A DNA stretch of 64,000 nucleotides from Strongylocentrotus droebachiensis (Eukaryota; Echinodermata; Echinoidea; Camarodonta; Strongylocentrotidae): NCBI GenBank assembly GCA_035222895.1, contig JAVYIG010000066.1:420501-484500 (forward strand), written 5' to 3'. Made by a program: the position numbers and the translations under genes. Below the pieces are notes generated by a model. The model was not told where the DNA came from and searched no databases. It saw only the letters and a program-made list of their open reading frames with translations. Each line of letters starts with the position of its first letter. Position 1 is the stretch's first letter. Positions 41,413-52,990 of this stretch are shown piece by piece.

Positions 41413-41918
41413 AAGGGACCATTAAACTGATTATTTTAGTCAAGTTGGAAAGTGGAACCGATATATATTAGCCTAGGCCTAATATTCAAAATTAAATCCA
41501 TCGGATATGCATCCGGTAAAATATAATATTTGGGAATAAGTTTGGTGGTGAGATCAATCCACACTCATACAGGAGCGCCTATGGTCGGTTTCTGTCTCTA
41601 AAATAAAGAGAGGAGCCAACCCTACCCAAATAAGAGGCTAACGGACGAATGGGCTATTAATTCATACAAACTATCTATACCTGCGCTAGACCAAAATTTC
41701 TGTCTCTTTCGTTCGTTAGCCTCTTATTTGGGTAGTGTCAGCTCCTCTCTTTAGAGACATAAGCCGATCATGGGGTCTGTTGTGCAAACTTTGGACTAAA
41801 ATGTCATTTTAGTGGATTCATATCCAAAGCATTTATTCTCGAAAATTAGGCCTAGGCTAATATACATCGGTTCCACTTACCAGATTGACTGTATGATGCG
41901 CTAAAGGGTCTTTTTTCC
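41413..41918. mobile_element. Palindromic MITE, about 500 bp
   Basis: Two arms pair. AAGTGGAACCGATATATATT then AGCCTAGGCCTAAT on the left is answered by ATTAGGCCTAGGCTAATATA then CATCGGTTCCACTT on the right. Near the centre, GGAGCCAACCCTACCCAAAT then AAGAGGCTAACG pairs with CGTTAGCCTCTTATTTGGGT. No target duplication could be fixed. Confidence 0.8.
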
Positions 41919-42043
41919 GGATTTTCTTTGTCAAAATTGAGCTCGGTGTTGAAATTCTTGCAGCCGTATTTGTAACTGTTTCTGTCAGTGGATGACGTCA
42001 TCTTCCTTCATGCGCTGTAACTGTGACACATGCTGGTTCTAGG

Positions 42044-42243
42044 TACAGTGAAACCTGTCTGTAAAGACTACCCAAGGGAGACCAAAAAGTGTTCTTTATA
42101 GGCATGTGGTCTTTATATGTACAGGTTCCTTTAGTTTAGTACATGTGTCAATGAGGAACCATTTTCAAGGGAAACAAAAAATGTGGTCTTTGTAGACAGG
42201 TGGTCATTCTATACAGGTGGTCACTAAAGCAGGTTTGACTGTA
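42044..42243. mobile_element. MITE, TACAGTCAAACCTG family, copy 2
   Basis: It opens TACAGTGAAACCTGTCTGTA and closes CAGGTTTGACTGTA. The interior matches the copy at 21132-21307 throughout, for example CATTTTCAAGGGAAACAA. Confidence 0.85.
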
Positions 42244-42389
42244 ATGATTGTTTTTACATGATCTCAGACTTGTTCATTTATAATGACATACAGTAGCAAC
42301 ACCTCCAATATCCCCTCCCCCTTTCAATTTCCACTCTCAATGATTTCCATCTCCATAAGCTTTATGCTTTAATGCTTTTGCAACATTAA

Positions 42390-42552
42390 AGCCCGTCTGC
42401 ACTAGTATGGCCGGGGGGGGGGGGGGGGAGGGGGGATTAGACCTCCCTGCAAGTCAATGACAGGTGATTATCTCATCAAATCAGCTCTCAATTAACATAA
42501 GTCATTGTTTGCTATAGAGGACGCAAGTAGCTACAAGTAGTACAGTGGGGCT
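42390..42552. mobile_element. Small TTAA-flanked MITE
   Basis: TTAA at 42386-42389 precedes AGCCCGTCTGCAC and TTAA at 42553-42556 follows GTGGGGCT, giving short inverted ends and a TTAA duplication as in piggyBac or Kolobok elements. A poly-G tract lies at 42413-42428. A related inverted copy is at 62579-62769. Confidence 0.6.
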
Positions 42553-42556
42553 TTAA

Positions 42557-44230
42557 GATAATTTGATTGATGTTTTCGAAGTTTGTGTGGACAGGGCTAG
42601 TTTTGCCTTTTATGATATTGTGCAACGTTTCTTAGGGTCACATGGTAGGGTTCAAATAAATTTGTCTTTATTTACACATTACCTAATGGCTAAGGTACGC
42701 TGTTTGCACAGTCTGATAAAACCCTTGAAGTTTACAGGGTAAAAGACCTCTTAAGCCTGTTAAAGATAAGGCAAAGATACGGAGCAAATGAAAGACACCC
42801 ACTCTACTGTAAGAATTAATTATATATCATTATGAATAGTGTACTATTTTATGAGACAAAGATAGAGGACCGATGAGAGACACTGTATTACAAGGTTACA
42901 GTATACCTTCAGATAAAAATCTATGAATAGAATGTCCCTAGAAGTATACACGCGGGTCAGTGATAAACCTTCCTATATGTGTAGAATGCTTCATTTGGTG
43001 TATCAGATGTTTGAAGGTACACGTGTGCTCCTTATGTCTGATAAAGATTGCACTGACAGGAAACCTCACCCCAATGAATAAGTGAACCGGTAGGTATTCT
43101 TAAAAAAGAGATGTTTTCCTGCCCTTCGATGTACAATATTCCTTACAAAAATTTACAAGAGATATATAAATGAAGATATTCTTGGCATTATGTAATTCCT
43201 TTTGGCATAATATGGGTGCAGCCATTTTCTTGATAATGTGATGTACTTGGCCAACTTGTAGGCCCTACATGTATTATACACCAAGCTTTAGTAAGAAAGA
43301 CTTTTTAATTCAATAACCTAATCTTTTTTCTATTCAATGAGGGAAAATCATAGCTTAGAAGGTAAAAATTATATTTGATAAAAAATATATAACAGGGGAA
43401 TAATTGTAAATCATTTATTTAAAAATACTAAAATGTAGCAGTTGACAAATGTGAAGCCTTCAGCCCAAAAGAGCACCAACTTATTTGTGCAATTTTGTGA
43501 TCTTGACAATTGTAGTACAAGGAAAATACACTGTAGCAGGTGAATGAAATGCATCTTCACCACACACACCTGGGAAGGAAGCATCTGTGAATTTGAAGAC
43601 ATTCAGTTCATAAAGAACTTTGCATAGTACGTCACGGTTATCAATAAAATGGAAATGTCTATGTCGTGCTCAAAAAACTACATTATTCTTGCTTTATACC
43701 TCTCTCTAATACATTTTGGTGGGGAATCTTGTAGATTATTGGGCAAGAATACAATAAATCTCCCAGGTTATTTCATGGAGTTAGGTTTCCTTTAAGTCCT
43801 ATTATAATCGTCTACTTATTATGTAGTCTCATTGTTCTATGCATCAGCTCTAATTAATATACCAAATGTTAAACCATTTTGTGCACTGTCAGTCATATTT
43901 TGACATTTTAAGGCAATCTCAGAACTTGAAATGTGATGAAATACATATTGAATTTCTGTTCTACATGAATATAACTTCTCAAGAAAATCAAGACTGAACA
44001 AATTCTCTCTAACTATTATCTGATGGGTGAATTATACTTGCTCTCTGAATGTTTTGTCTAATTACTCTCTTTCTTCGCTATTTAAGCCATCAGATCAGTA
44101 TCCAAGCCAGCATATCTCTTTCATAGTAGACTCCGTGATGTCATCATCCAAAATACTTCTGCATAATTCCTTACTGCTTATGAATGTTTGATATATTTTT
44201 CTTTTTCCATTTTTTTCTCTCCAGATAAAG
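42557..44230. other. 5' flank of EBP, no gene recognised
   Basis: A splice acceptor (TTTTTCTCTCCAG) ends at 44224, six bases before the EBP ATG, so at least one 5' non-coding exon must lie in or beyond this stretch. I could not locate it. No other gene was seen. Confidence 0.45.
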
Positions 44231-47200
44231 ATGGCCACTAACAGCAACCACCCGTTTAACCCATCAAACCTGGTCGTCAAGGATTACATTCCCAACTCCA
44301 TGACCAATGTTGGCATTCTGAGCATTGCATTACCCGGTTTCGCCATCATCTTCATCACAGTGTGGCTTCTGACTGCTAAGGACTTCCATGGACGTCCCAT
44401 CCCCTTGGGCCAGAGGGCAATGCTGGCTTGGTTTGGTCTGTGTGGTATGATACATTGTATCCTGGAAGGCTATTTCAGTGTTTTCTACGAGACCATCCCC
44501 AGCAAGACGGATTTCCTGGGTCAGATCTGTAAGTTTAGGGTTTCAAATTCCATTGAATTATTTTGATTTTGATTTTTCAATCAGTTCTTTTATGTGATAC
44601 CATCCAGGCATCCAGAATTAAATTACCTACCGGTATGCACCAATATTGAAAGTACCGGTACCACTTTTGTAGAGACATATGTGATTGCAGCAAATTATAC
44701 ATGGTACATGTACTATAATTTTAATTTATTAAGGCCAACATGTAATATTATACATAATCATGTGCTTAGTTTTGATGTGAAAAATCATTTTCAAGTACCG
44801 GTAGTGATATCCCCTCTTACATTGCCTGATTTCATTAATCCCCCTTTTTCTATTATCTTCTCTTATTCTTCAGGGAAGGAATATGGGAAAGGAGACAGCC
44901 GTTATGTGATGTAAGTATTTACTAGTTGTAGGTTGCCAAAATTTTGCTAATCTTCCCTTTTATGATCAAGGCATGAATAGTCCAGCTGCACAGAAAGTTG
45001 CACTGACAAGTGAATTTGCCTTTTGTACCTTTCTGATGGTGATATTTTATTTTGTATAGAATTAAACTGCATGTCCATTGAATGGTCAAGACTGCAAATA
45101 AGTGAATACCTGCCAAACAATGCTCATTTTTTCCAGTGTTTATTCAGATCAATTCACGAAAGTTTATCTTAGTATCATTTGGTAAGAAAAGAAGTATCTG
45201 AGTAACGAGCTAAGAAAGATAATGATACTAAGCCAGTTCCCCTGATCTGACTTCTAATGAGTTTTATATTAAGATGGCTTTTGATAGTTTGTTATATTTT
45301 GACAATCCAAACAACTGATTTACTGCAGGTTAAAGCATACATGATTACTTAAAGCAATATATCTTTGGAAATTCTGTCCCTTCGCCAGAACTAGATTGTC
45401 TGGTCAGAGCCAAAGGGCATTAACTCTGTGTTAAAGTATATAAGTTAATGCCCTTGTGGCTCCAAACAGACAATATATTAGCTTAAACATGGAAAGCTTT
45501 AGCCTTGTACAAATAAAAATCTGTAGCATCTGAGGATAGTGAACATTAATCTGGAATGCTGACTTTTGACCTATTTTGCACTATATGTATCTTGTATTCT
45601 GTTTTCAGTGGTGATAACTGCACTGTATGTGTAGAATCTGTGACAGCCTGGCTGGAGGGACCTGCCTGTTTCCTCATCATTCTCACCTACCTAAAACGAT
45701 CTCCGAGCAGATATATCCTTCAGCTCTTGGTTTCCACTGGCCAGCTCTATGGTATGAAATGCTTTCAATGTTCCAATCCAAAAGTTTGTTTTTATGCCTC
45801 CGCTACAAAGTAGCCAGATGTATTATGTTTTCATGTTGTCTGTACGTCCCGTTCTCGTGATCGCATTATCTCAAGAACTGATTGATGGATTCCCGCCTAA
45901 TTTAAAGGGATAGTTGAGTTCTGTTGCAGAGGGCGCTACACAAAATAATTTTGTTGTGAGATAATGAAAAACTGAGTGTCAAATTTGAAAGAACATAATA
46001 TTTAAATGACAAAATCATCTTTGTTTGATCAAAATCGGTTCAGAGACGGCTGAAATATAACGATTTCTAATACTTGTGTACCACCACAAATATTAGGTAT
46101 TTTGACAAATTTGAAAAAACCGTTGAAAAATTAAATAACGCCTTTACGTCGGATTTCAGCCAACGCCGATGTTGGATTTTTTGTTGGCATTTTCGTGTTG
46201 CTTATATTACGCACAACCAGACGGCCCATGTATTGTTATTTTTAATTAAATAATTAATTAACGGTCACCCTATTTTTTGAAAGTGGAGCTGAATAAGTAT
46301 GCTCGTATTGGCTAAATTTCACATATTTTGGGGTCTAAAGTTACCTTCATAGCAATTTTAGGTTCTAAAAGGGCACTAGAAATGTCATAGATAAGAATAA
46401 GAGCAATAACCATGCACTTTGAAGGCATTTGCGGTCTGAAAACAGAACTCAACTATCCCTTTAAGTCTGTGTATGTTTCTTGCAGATCCAATGAACTGAT
46501 TAGATTTGGGGGTCATGAGGTCAAAAGTCAAAGGTCATTGGGCTGGTAATAGAACTGATGGATGGATTACTATCAAATTTTGGATATGTATGTATCTTGC
46601 AGAGCCAATGAACTGATTAGTTTTAGGGTCATGAGGTCAAAGATCAAAAGGTCATACATGTATATGAATAATGGCTTGTAATCACGATATTCTGAGAACT
46701 TGTTAATGGATTACAATCAATCAAACTTGAATTTGAATAATTGCTTCTGTTTTGGTTTGTAAAACCGCTCTATGGCGGAGGCATCATTTTCGACTGCATG
46801 CAGTCGTAGATCAATCTACTTTTCTTTCTTTTTTTAATTAGCTCTCAGAAACATGTCTTTATGAATGCTAGTGGGTTTTCCCCATATAGTATAAAGATTT
46901 CCTGCTTACTCTCATATGTTGTTAATACTGGAAACCTTTATTGATATGTGCATGCCTTTAATAGAAGGCAATAATCAGTTACTTTAACTTATATACCTAT
47001 TATTTCTCTTCGCAAAATGTGTTCATTGCAGGTACTATCATTTTCTTCATGACCGAGTTCCGCGATGGTCTTGCCCATTGCAAGTATGGTGACCCTCTCT
47101 ACTTCTGGTTCTACTTCATTGGCATGAATGCTCCTTGGGTCGTTGTACCAATCCTGAACATGATTTATAGCTTCCGTCATTTGTCTGCTGCTCAAACCTG

Positions 47201-47267
47201 TTTGGACCAATCCTCTCAACCGGCATCGGCCAAGAAAGCACCTGGCAATAAAAAGAAGAAGTATTAA
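44231..47267 (+). CDS. EBP: Emopamil-binding protein, sterol delta8-delta7 isomerase
   Basis: Coding exons are 44231-44528, 44874-44910, 45609-45751 and 47032-47267. Borders are GT-AG and phases agree, giving 237 residues (human about 230). The enzyme moves the sterol B-ring double bond from position 8(9) to 7(8) in the endoplasmic reticulum. Residues known to matter in the family are present: His and Glu of CGMIHCILEGYF, Glu and Thr of VESVTA, and Asn and Trp of GMNAPWVV. The joins at 44528/44874 and 44910/45609 recreate WKEYGKGDSRY then IGDN, as in vertebrates. Several hydrophobic segments fit the five-helix fold. The C-terminus is Lys-rich (NKKKKY), like the ER-retrieval tail of other EBP proteins. 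Intron 3 contains nested transposons. Echinoderms take up or modify dietary sterols, so the exact substrate is open. Confidence 0.95.
45794..46784. mobile_element. ATGCCTCCGC-ended element in EBP intron 3
   Basis: The left end ATGCCTCCGC is matched by the right end GCGGAGGCAT. The interior has GTACGTCCCGTTCTCGTGAT, as in the fragment at 25219, and several GAGGTCAAA and GGTCAAAGG words. The element is interrupted by the MITE at 45906-46460, so the original insert would have been about 430 bp. Confidence 0.7.
45906..46460. mobile_element. TTAA-flanked MITE nested in the EBP-intron element
   Basis: TTAA at 45902-45905 is followed by AGGGATAGTTGAGTTCTGTT, and the inverse AACAGAACTCAACTATCCCT is followed by TTAA at 46461-46464. 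The 20-bp inverted ends are perfect. A TTAA duplication is the hallmark of piggyBac and Kolobok superfamilies. No transposase frame. Confidence 0.88.
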
Positions 47268-49207
47268 TGATAATAATGATAAGGTGAATTTTGAACGCTC
47301 CAAATACTATGTTTCTAGGCGATATGGTGCCGTTGTCCTAGCATCCATTAGGATGTACCCCTGTATTTTGAAGCCTGGAGCAATGGTTGCTGGAGCACCT
47401 GTGGAAGCACCATTATTGAAATTACTGTTGAGATTTTAGATTTTAGATTTTAAATAGGAGTAAAATTGAACAAGACAAATTATAAAATATATGAATTGAA
47501 ATAAGAATTACTTTTCCTTTGATTTGAAGTGACCAAATGTGCTGGATATGTCTAAATATGCATATTAGTGTTTAAATGTAGGTATTGATAAAGTCATCGG
47601 GGAATAAAGGAAATTTGATTGAGAGAATTATTCAGACTTTTATGATATAAGAAACTGTAGTAATAAAATCTTGGTAGATATTTGCTGTGCAAACTTTTAT
47701 TCTTTATTGAAAATTAATAATATACTGAGGATATTATGTATAACCACAGTGCATGCTTGCTCTGAATGCAAAGGATCCTGCACATGCATGCCAAAACACC
47801 ACAGAGTCATGTTTTTAAAGTGTAAAAATATCAGGTTACCATTTCAGGGTATATTTTCTCATGAATTATATGACACTTGTCAATACAAAGATTTTTACAA
47901 ACTTTATTTGTCCGAATTCCTGTCTGTAGAATTGTTGTTTTCTACTTTTATGAAGTCAGTTTAAAGCAACAAATGAAGGTTCCTTAATATGCAAATACAT
48001 GTTCTGTGGGCAGATGCAATTTATTTTAAAAGAGCATTTCATACATGTGAAGTAAAATATGTTTTAAAATGACAAGACTTGTATCTGCTACATCCATACA
48101 ACCATTCTAGTTTGACTTTCCATCGTGTTCTATACTCATTTTGTTTCTGAACGACATGCCAGTCTCAGTGTGCAGATTTTAGGGGCAGACTCCATAGCAA
48201 TTTGTTGTATTTATTCAAATAAGAGTGTGTTTCTTTCCATTTTTCCACAAATATGCAATAACTGTTTCATTCATAGATCTTTAGGAATTTTAAAAAAAAA
48301 TGTGACACTACAGTATCTTGTAAAACAAAACAAAACAAAAATATTCCCAGAGATCCAATGTAATATTGGACTTGAGTTGTCTCGTGACTTTCCTAGAGCT
48401 AAATAGCTCCTCATATCCTTCTGTTTATTCCTGGGTAGTTTCAACACATCCTTCTAACGGCAAACTCAGCGGACTGTGAGAATTGTCCATGAACATGTTT
48501 TATGTATTGTACTTTCATGCCCTTTGTGAGTGGTCTTGTGCAATCTGCGTTTTGTAGTTTAGATGTGATGCCAGTAAACAACAATTTCAAGCAATTATCC
48601 TTTCTGAGTGTTCAGATGTCAGCTCTGTACGAGTTGCATAACAGAGGGCCGTTCGTGTACCTACCTGTATACTTGAGGCCGTTTTCAGGCTGGCCCTTTA
48701 TGGTAAGACGATAGTCTTTCACATGAATATGAGAAAAGGACATTCAATTTCAATAACAGCATTTCAAATACTCACATGTATACACTTCATATGTGTAAAG
48801 TGTACATAGAATTTTGTTCTTTTTGTTTTGTATAACATGAAATCTGTGGCTGTAGGCTAATCAAATTATTTGGTAGTTTTGTCACTTGGAATATTTTTAT
48901 TTCACCTCTATATAAAAGAAGAACAAGTTTTAAGTGAGCAAGAGAAGGATATGTGGTTTGCTTCCTTTCTATCACATTTGCAAAGAAGATCAGTTTGATT
49001 TTTTATTTTTTTTATTTGTGGAATTATGCACTTCCTATTTTTACTGAGGAATACACACAGAATGCTTTACTTAGACATACTGTACCGGTACATGCAATCT
49101 CTTCCATTGATAATGATCGGTCATTAGTAAAATCATGTTATAAAACATCATTTAATAAAACAAATAAGCATAATCTTATAAAACAAATAATACACATCAC
49201 TTTGTTC
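47268..49207. other. EBP 3' UTR and intergenic DNA
   Basis: AATAAA at about 47604 and AATAAA at about 47660 are candidate EBP poly(A) signals. The rest is AT-rich with no supported gene on either strand. Confidence 0.5.
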
Positions 49208-49332
49208 GGGCATTAGTAAAATTACCCACACTCGGTACCTTCAAAACAGTCCAAACGCCCTCGGCTATCGCCGCCTCGGGCATGTTGGACTGTTACAAAG
49301 GTACCTTGTGTAAGTAATTCTTCATAATGCCC
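49208..49332. mobile_element. 125-bp palindromic MITE
   Basis: The left arm GGGCATTAGTAAAATTAC is answered by the right end TTCATAATGCCC. Inner parts CGGTACCTTCAAAACAGTCC and GGACTGTTACAAAGGTACC also pair, so the unit forms one long hairpin. Confidence 0.75.
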
Positions 49333-49794
49333 TCACTGCTGTGTATTACTTTTATACTGGTGCATAAATAAACCTCTTAGATTGGATTGTATCTTTTCAA
49401 ACAATACATGTATGTAATTTGTGAGAAATGCTGCATCCGGTGTTAATTGAGTTTGTTTAGCTGTGGAGATTAAATTTGTAATCTTATAAAAAATAATCAT
49501 TGTGTTTTACTTGATTTTTGTTCAGAATTTCTTCTTGTTTGTTCATAATTATTGGAGGTAGATGTATGATTCAATATTTTTTAGTGAAAATCTTAAACTG
49601 CTTAAAAACAAAGGATTGGAAAGTGCTAACAAAGTCATGTATAAACTGAAGGAGAAATGTATCCTTATTTTCCATCAGATAGTATGTTATGACTACTTGA
49701 AGGTGATCAAATGCAGGTCATACACATTTTAAAATTTACGACTTTTGATGCAAGAGGTCCTAGGTAAAAATTGCACTTAATCATACATGTGCAT

Positions 49795-50042
49795 GTAAAT
49801 AATAAATCTGGATTTATATAGTGCTAAATATGGAAGTATTCCTACCGCTATGGTCACCATGAGGGCATATGGCAATTTCTATCACAAAGGATTTTGTCAT
49901 CATACCAGTTCCCCATTTCTCTCCTGGGTACGAAGCGGTAAATGTTGATTGATGTCTTGCCAAAGGACATTATTGCCATGTAAGGGATCGAAACCATGAC
50001 CTTTGCATCAGTCAAGTGCTTAAACCACTCGACTACGACACC
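49795..50042 (-). mobile_element. tRNA-derived SINE with AT-rich tail
   Basis: Reading the minus strand from 50042, GGTGTCGTAGTCGAGTGGTT gives an A box and GGTTTCGATCCC a near-perfect B box, spaced as in a tRNA of the Ser/Leu type. A body of about 190 bp follows, ending in a CTATATAAATCC-like stretch and AT-rich sequence. A real tRNA is unlikely because the head has no matching acceptor end and a body follows directly. Confidence 0.75.
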
Positions 50043-50134
50043 TTATCATTCGTGTGATACTTCTGGGTAATTGTGACATTCATGTATTGACGGCTAAACT
50101 TGATGAACAAAATATAGGAATGTCCCTAGTCCAA

Positions 50135-50300
50135 TGTGTGTGTAATTGGGTTTCTACAGACGTCTATGAATCAGATATGATTATTTACATCTGGGGACCG
50201 ACGTTAAGTTTCACGACACCATCAAAAAGATACGACTCAATTTCGAACCAAGTCACCCTAGCCAGTTTATAGGCGAAGACAGTAAGCGGACCTGAGTGAA
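50135..50300 (-). mobile_element. SINE with 7SL/Alu-like family tail, copy 2
   Basis: On the minus strand this shares GGTTCGAAA, then GTCCCCAGATGTAAATAATC, then ATATCTGATTCATAGACGTC with the copy at 34795-35000. Its head is more diverged than in copy 1. It sits about 90 bp from the SINE at 49795-50042. Confidence 0.65.
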
Positions 50301-50492
50301 TGTGCTGCGAGACCAACTCACATCTCCCTATATCTGTCTATGTCTTATCAGTTCCATTTGCTCTCTACACATACCTTCAGTATATCATTCATACACTGTT
50401 ACAGCTTTCTCACATAACCTCCTTTTGGACCTCATTCCTGCATAATGATATGCCTTTCTTCATTCCTGCATAAATGCATATTCATATGTACA

Positions 50493-50934
50493 CAGTGGCG
50501 TACCCAGGATTTTTTCAAGGGGGGGGGGGGGTTTTAAAATTGGCCAAAATTTGTGCAACGACTCAAGGGGGGGGGGGGGGGGGGGGGGTAAGCGTACATT
50601 TTTTTTTTTTTTTTTTTGAGTCCCCAAAAAATCACAACGACTCAGCCAGCCGCTGAATAAGCGGGGGGAGGGGGGGGGGGGGGGTAAGGGGACACTTTTT
50701 TTCTTTTTTTGGGTGTCGAAATTTGAAAATTTGACACATTTTGTTCCGTTGGGGGAGGGGAGGGGGTAAGGTCACTTTTTTAGGTCAGCCTTTGGGATAA
50801 CTTTTTTTTTTTTTTTTTTTAAATCTCAAAAGGGGGGGGGGGGGGGTTTCCCCAAAAACATACATAAAAAAAACTCAAGGGGGGGGGGGGTTAACCCCAA
50901 ACCCCCGTCCCCCCCCCCCCTGCGTACGCGCCTG
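50493..50934. mobile_element. hAT-like non-autonomous element made of poly-G tracts
   Basis: TATGTACA occurs at 50485-50492 and 50935-50942, an exact 8-bp target duplication. The left end is CAGTGGCGTACCCAGG and the inverted right end CAGGCGCGTACGCAGG. Duplications of 8 bp and CAG-type ends fit the hAT superfamily. The 442-bp interior is dominated by G runs of 10-18 bases and T runs, so base counts there may be unreliable. Confidence 0.8.
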
Positions 50935-51132
50935 TATGTACACAATATCACCACTATGCCATTTCCAACTCCTTCACATTGTGGGACTCCACTTTGAAAA
51001 AAAATTCACAAGGGATCCACCTTGGAATTATTTGGGTGTGTATGCATGGTCCATCTGTTAAAGTTAGAAATATAGGGGGCCAAGAGTTGGAAGACCTGTG
51101 TGTACCAGGTGCATGTTGGTCTCATTCCCAAA

Positions 51133-51275
51133 TACAGTGAAACCTGTCTATAAAGACCACCCAAGAAAGAAAGAAAGAAAATTGGTCTTTATAGTTTATA
51201 GGCAGGTGGTCTTTATGTACAGGTTCCTTCAGTAGATGTTTCAATGAGAAACCATTTTTGAGGGAAACAAAAGTA
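51133..51275. mobile_element. MITE, TACAGTCAAACCTG family, copy 3 (truncated)
   Basis: It starts TACAGTGAAACCTGTCTATA and follows copy 2 (GTGGTCTTTATGTACAGGTT) as far as GAGGGAAACAA. The right terminus is missing, and an AAGA microsatellite expansion lies near the left end. Confidence 0.75.
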
Positions 51276-51574
51276 CAGGTATGTGCAAATGTTTACAAAA
51301 GGGGGGAAAAAGTTATTGCATTTTGAATAATCAGCTCTTTATTACATATTTAAAGGCTTGAACACCGTAAACTTACATTAACCATAAAGAAAATATTAAA
51401 AAATGAGTTAACTGGACCTAATTTACATTGTTTCTTTGAGTACATGTCATTTAATTTTTGGTACATTTTCTTCATTTCCATTCAACATCTATGCACACAT
51501 GTAAATTATCGAATCTGTAAAATAAAGATAACAATACACATACATGAATGTAATGCATTTCAATATACATGTAT

Positions 51575-51972
51575 ATAGAGTGGAGAAGTGTGACGTCATC
51601 AAAAAATCTATTTTTAGAATTTCTCAATTTTTTCTTCATATTCCGAAAGAACACCGCAAATAATGTCCAAATGTCGAAAACCAATTGAATATGTTAAGTA
51701 TTGGCTGAGATATGACAATCTGAATGAATATATGTCCTATGGGAGCTCAGTGTTATATGCTCTGGCTCCTAACCATTAGGAGCCAGAGCATATAACACTG
51801 AGTTCCTATGGGGAGTATATTTATTCAGATGGTCATATCTCAGCCAATATTTAATATATTCAATTGGTTTTCGACATTCGGACATTATTTTTGATGTTCT
51901 TTCGGAAAATGAAGAAAAAATTGAGAAATTCTAAAAATAGATTTGTATGACGTCACAGCTTCGGTACTCTAT
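51575..51972. mobile_element. 398-bp near-perfect palindromic MITE
   Basis: The ends are ATAGAGTGGAGAAGTG and, inverted, ATAGAGTACCGAAGCTG, each followed by TGACGTCAT. The arms pair over almost 190 bp: CATTCGGACATTATTT near 51874 answers its inverse near 51660. The centre near 51773 contains the perfect stem of GCTCTGGCTCCTAA and TTAGGAGCCAGAGC. Confidence 0.88.
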
Positions 51973-52149
51973 TCACTTCACTTTAGATTATCATTGTATG
52001 TAAATTATTATTATTATGTAACTGGGTCTCTAATATGCCTCTGCCTATTACCTTTAGAATGTGACCTCACAAACCCCCACAAAAATTATTCAATCTTTAC
52101 ATGTATCATGGATAGTAAGTCCATGCATGTATATACATGTACTTGAGCC

Positions 52150-52990
52150 CATTATGGTTGACATTAGTTAAGTTATCACATATTTTCTTGGAATTTTACA
52201 CTTTCATGACCCTGTGATCTTTCACCTATGACCTATTACATGTACATTCATAAACAAATCAGTTCTTCCTTGCATCCATTACATATTTCATAAAGGTTTG
52301 GTCTGCATTGCTTCAATGTTTTTCAAATTATTGAGGTAACAAGATTTTCTGGTATTTTTAAACACTTTTATGACCTTGTGACCTTTGATCCTTTACACCA
52401 AAAATCTACCGGTAATCAGTTTAACATTGCATGCTCATTCATGAATACTTCATCCAAGTTTGAAGGTAGAAATGCTATTCAAGCTCTGTGACCTCTGACC
52501 TTAAGCCTTATCCACCCAAATATCAACAGTTTATCCTTCCATGATCATACATATGTCATATGTGAATTGCTTTCACACTCATCAAGTCATCGCAGTAATG
52601 AGCTGTTTTCTTGCATTTTTAAACACTTTTATGACCATGCATTAAAGGCATGTAACCTTTGACCTATGACCTCTGCCACCTGAAATCTAATCAGTCCATC
52701 CTTACAAGCTAATACATACTTCATGCAAGTTTGGTCCGAATTGCTTAACACTTTTCAAGTTATCACAGAAACAAGATACTTTTTAGCATTTTTATGACCC
52801 TGCGACACTTGACCGCGTCCACCCAAAATCTATTCAGTTCATCTTTGCATGCTCACACATACTTGATCCGAGTTTGGTTAGAATCCATGTGATGGTTCTT
52901 GAGTTATCACGGTAACAAAAAGCGGGATGGACGGACAGACAACCTGAAAACATAATGTCTCCGGCACCACCACCGCCGGCATACAAATAT
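52150..52990. repeat. Tandem-repeat transposon-like element, about 5 units of 140-175 bp
   Basis: Units share TTATCACGGTAACAAGATTT-like, TTTTTAAACACTTTTATGAC, TGTGACCTTTGACCTATGAC, ACCCAAAATCTAATCAGTTC and GCATGCTCATACATACTTCA-like words. The right end carries GGATGGACGGACAGACAACC and then ATAATGTCTCCGGC, the ATGCCTCCG-type terminus of related elements here. Repeated TGACCT words are AGGTCA half-sites on the other strand. Confidence 0.75.

Noticed and set aside
49984..50042. Functional tRNA gene
   Set aside because: Both boxes are recognisable, but no matching acceptor stem is present and the sequence continues into a SINE tail.
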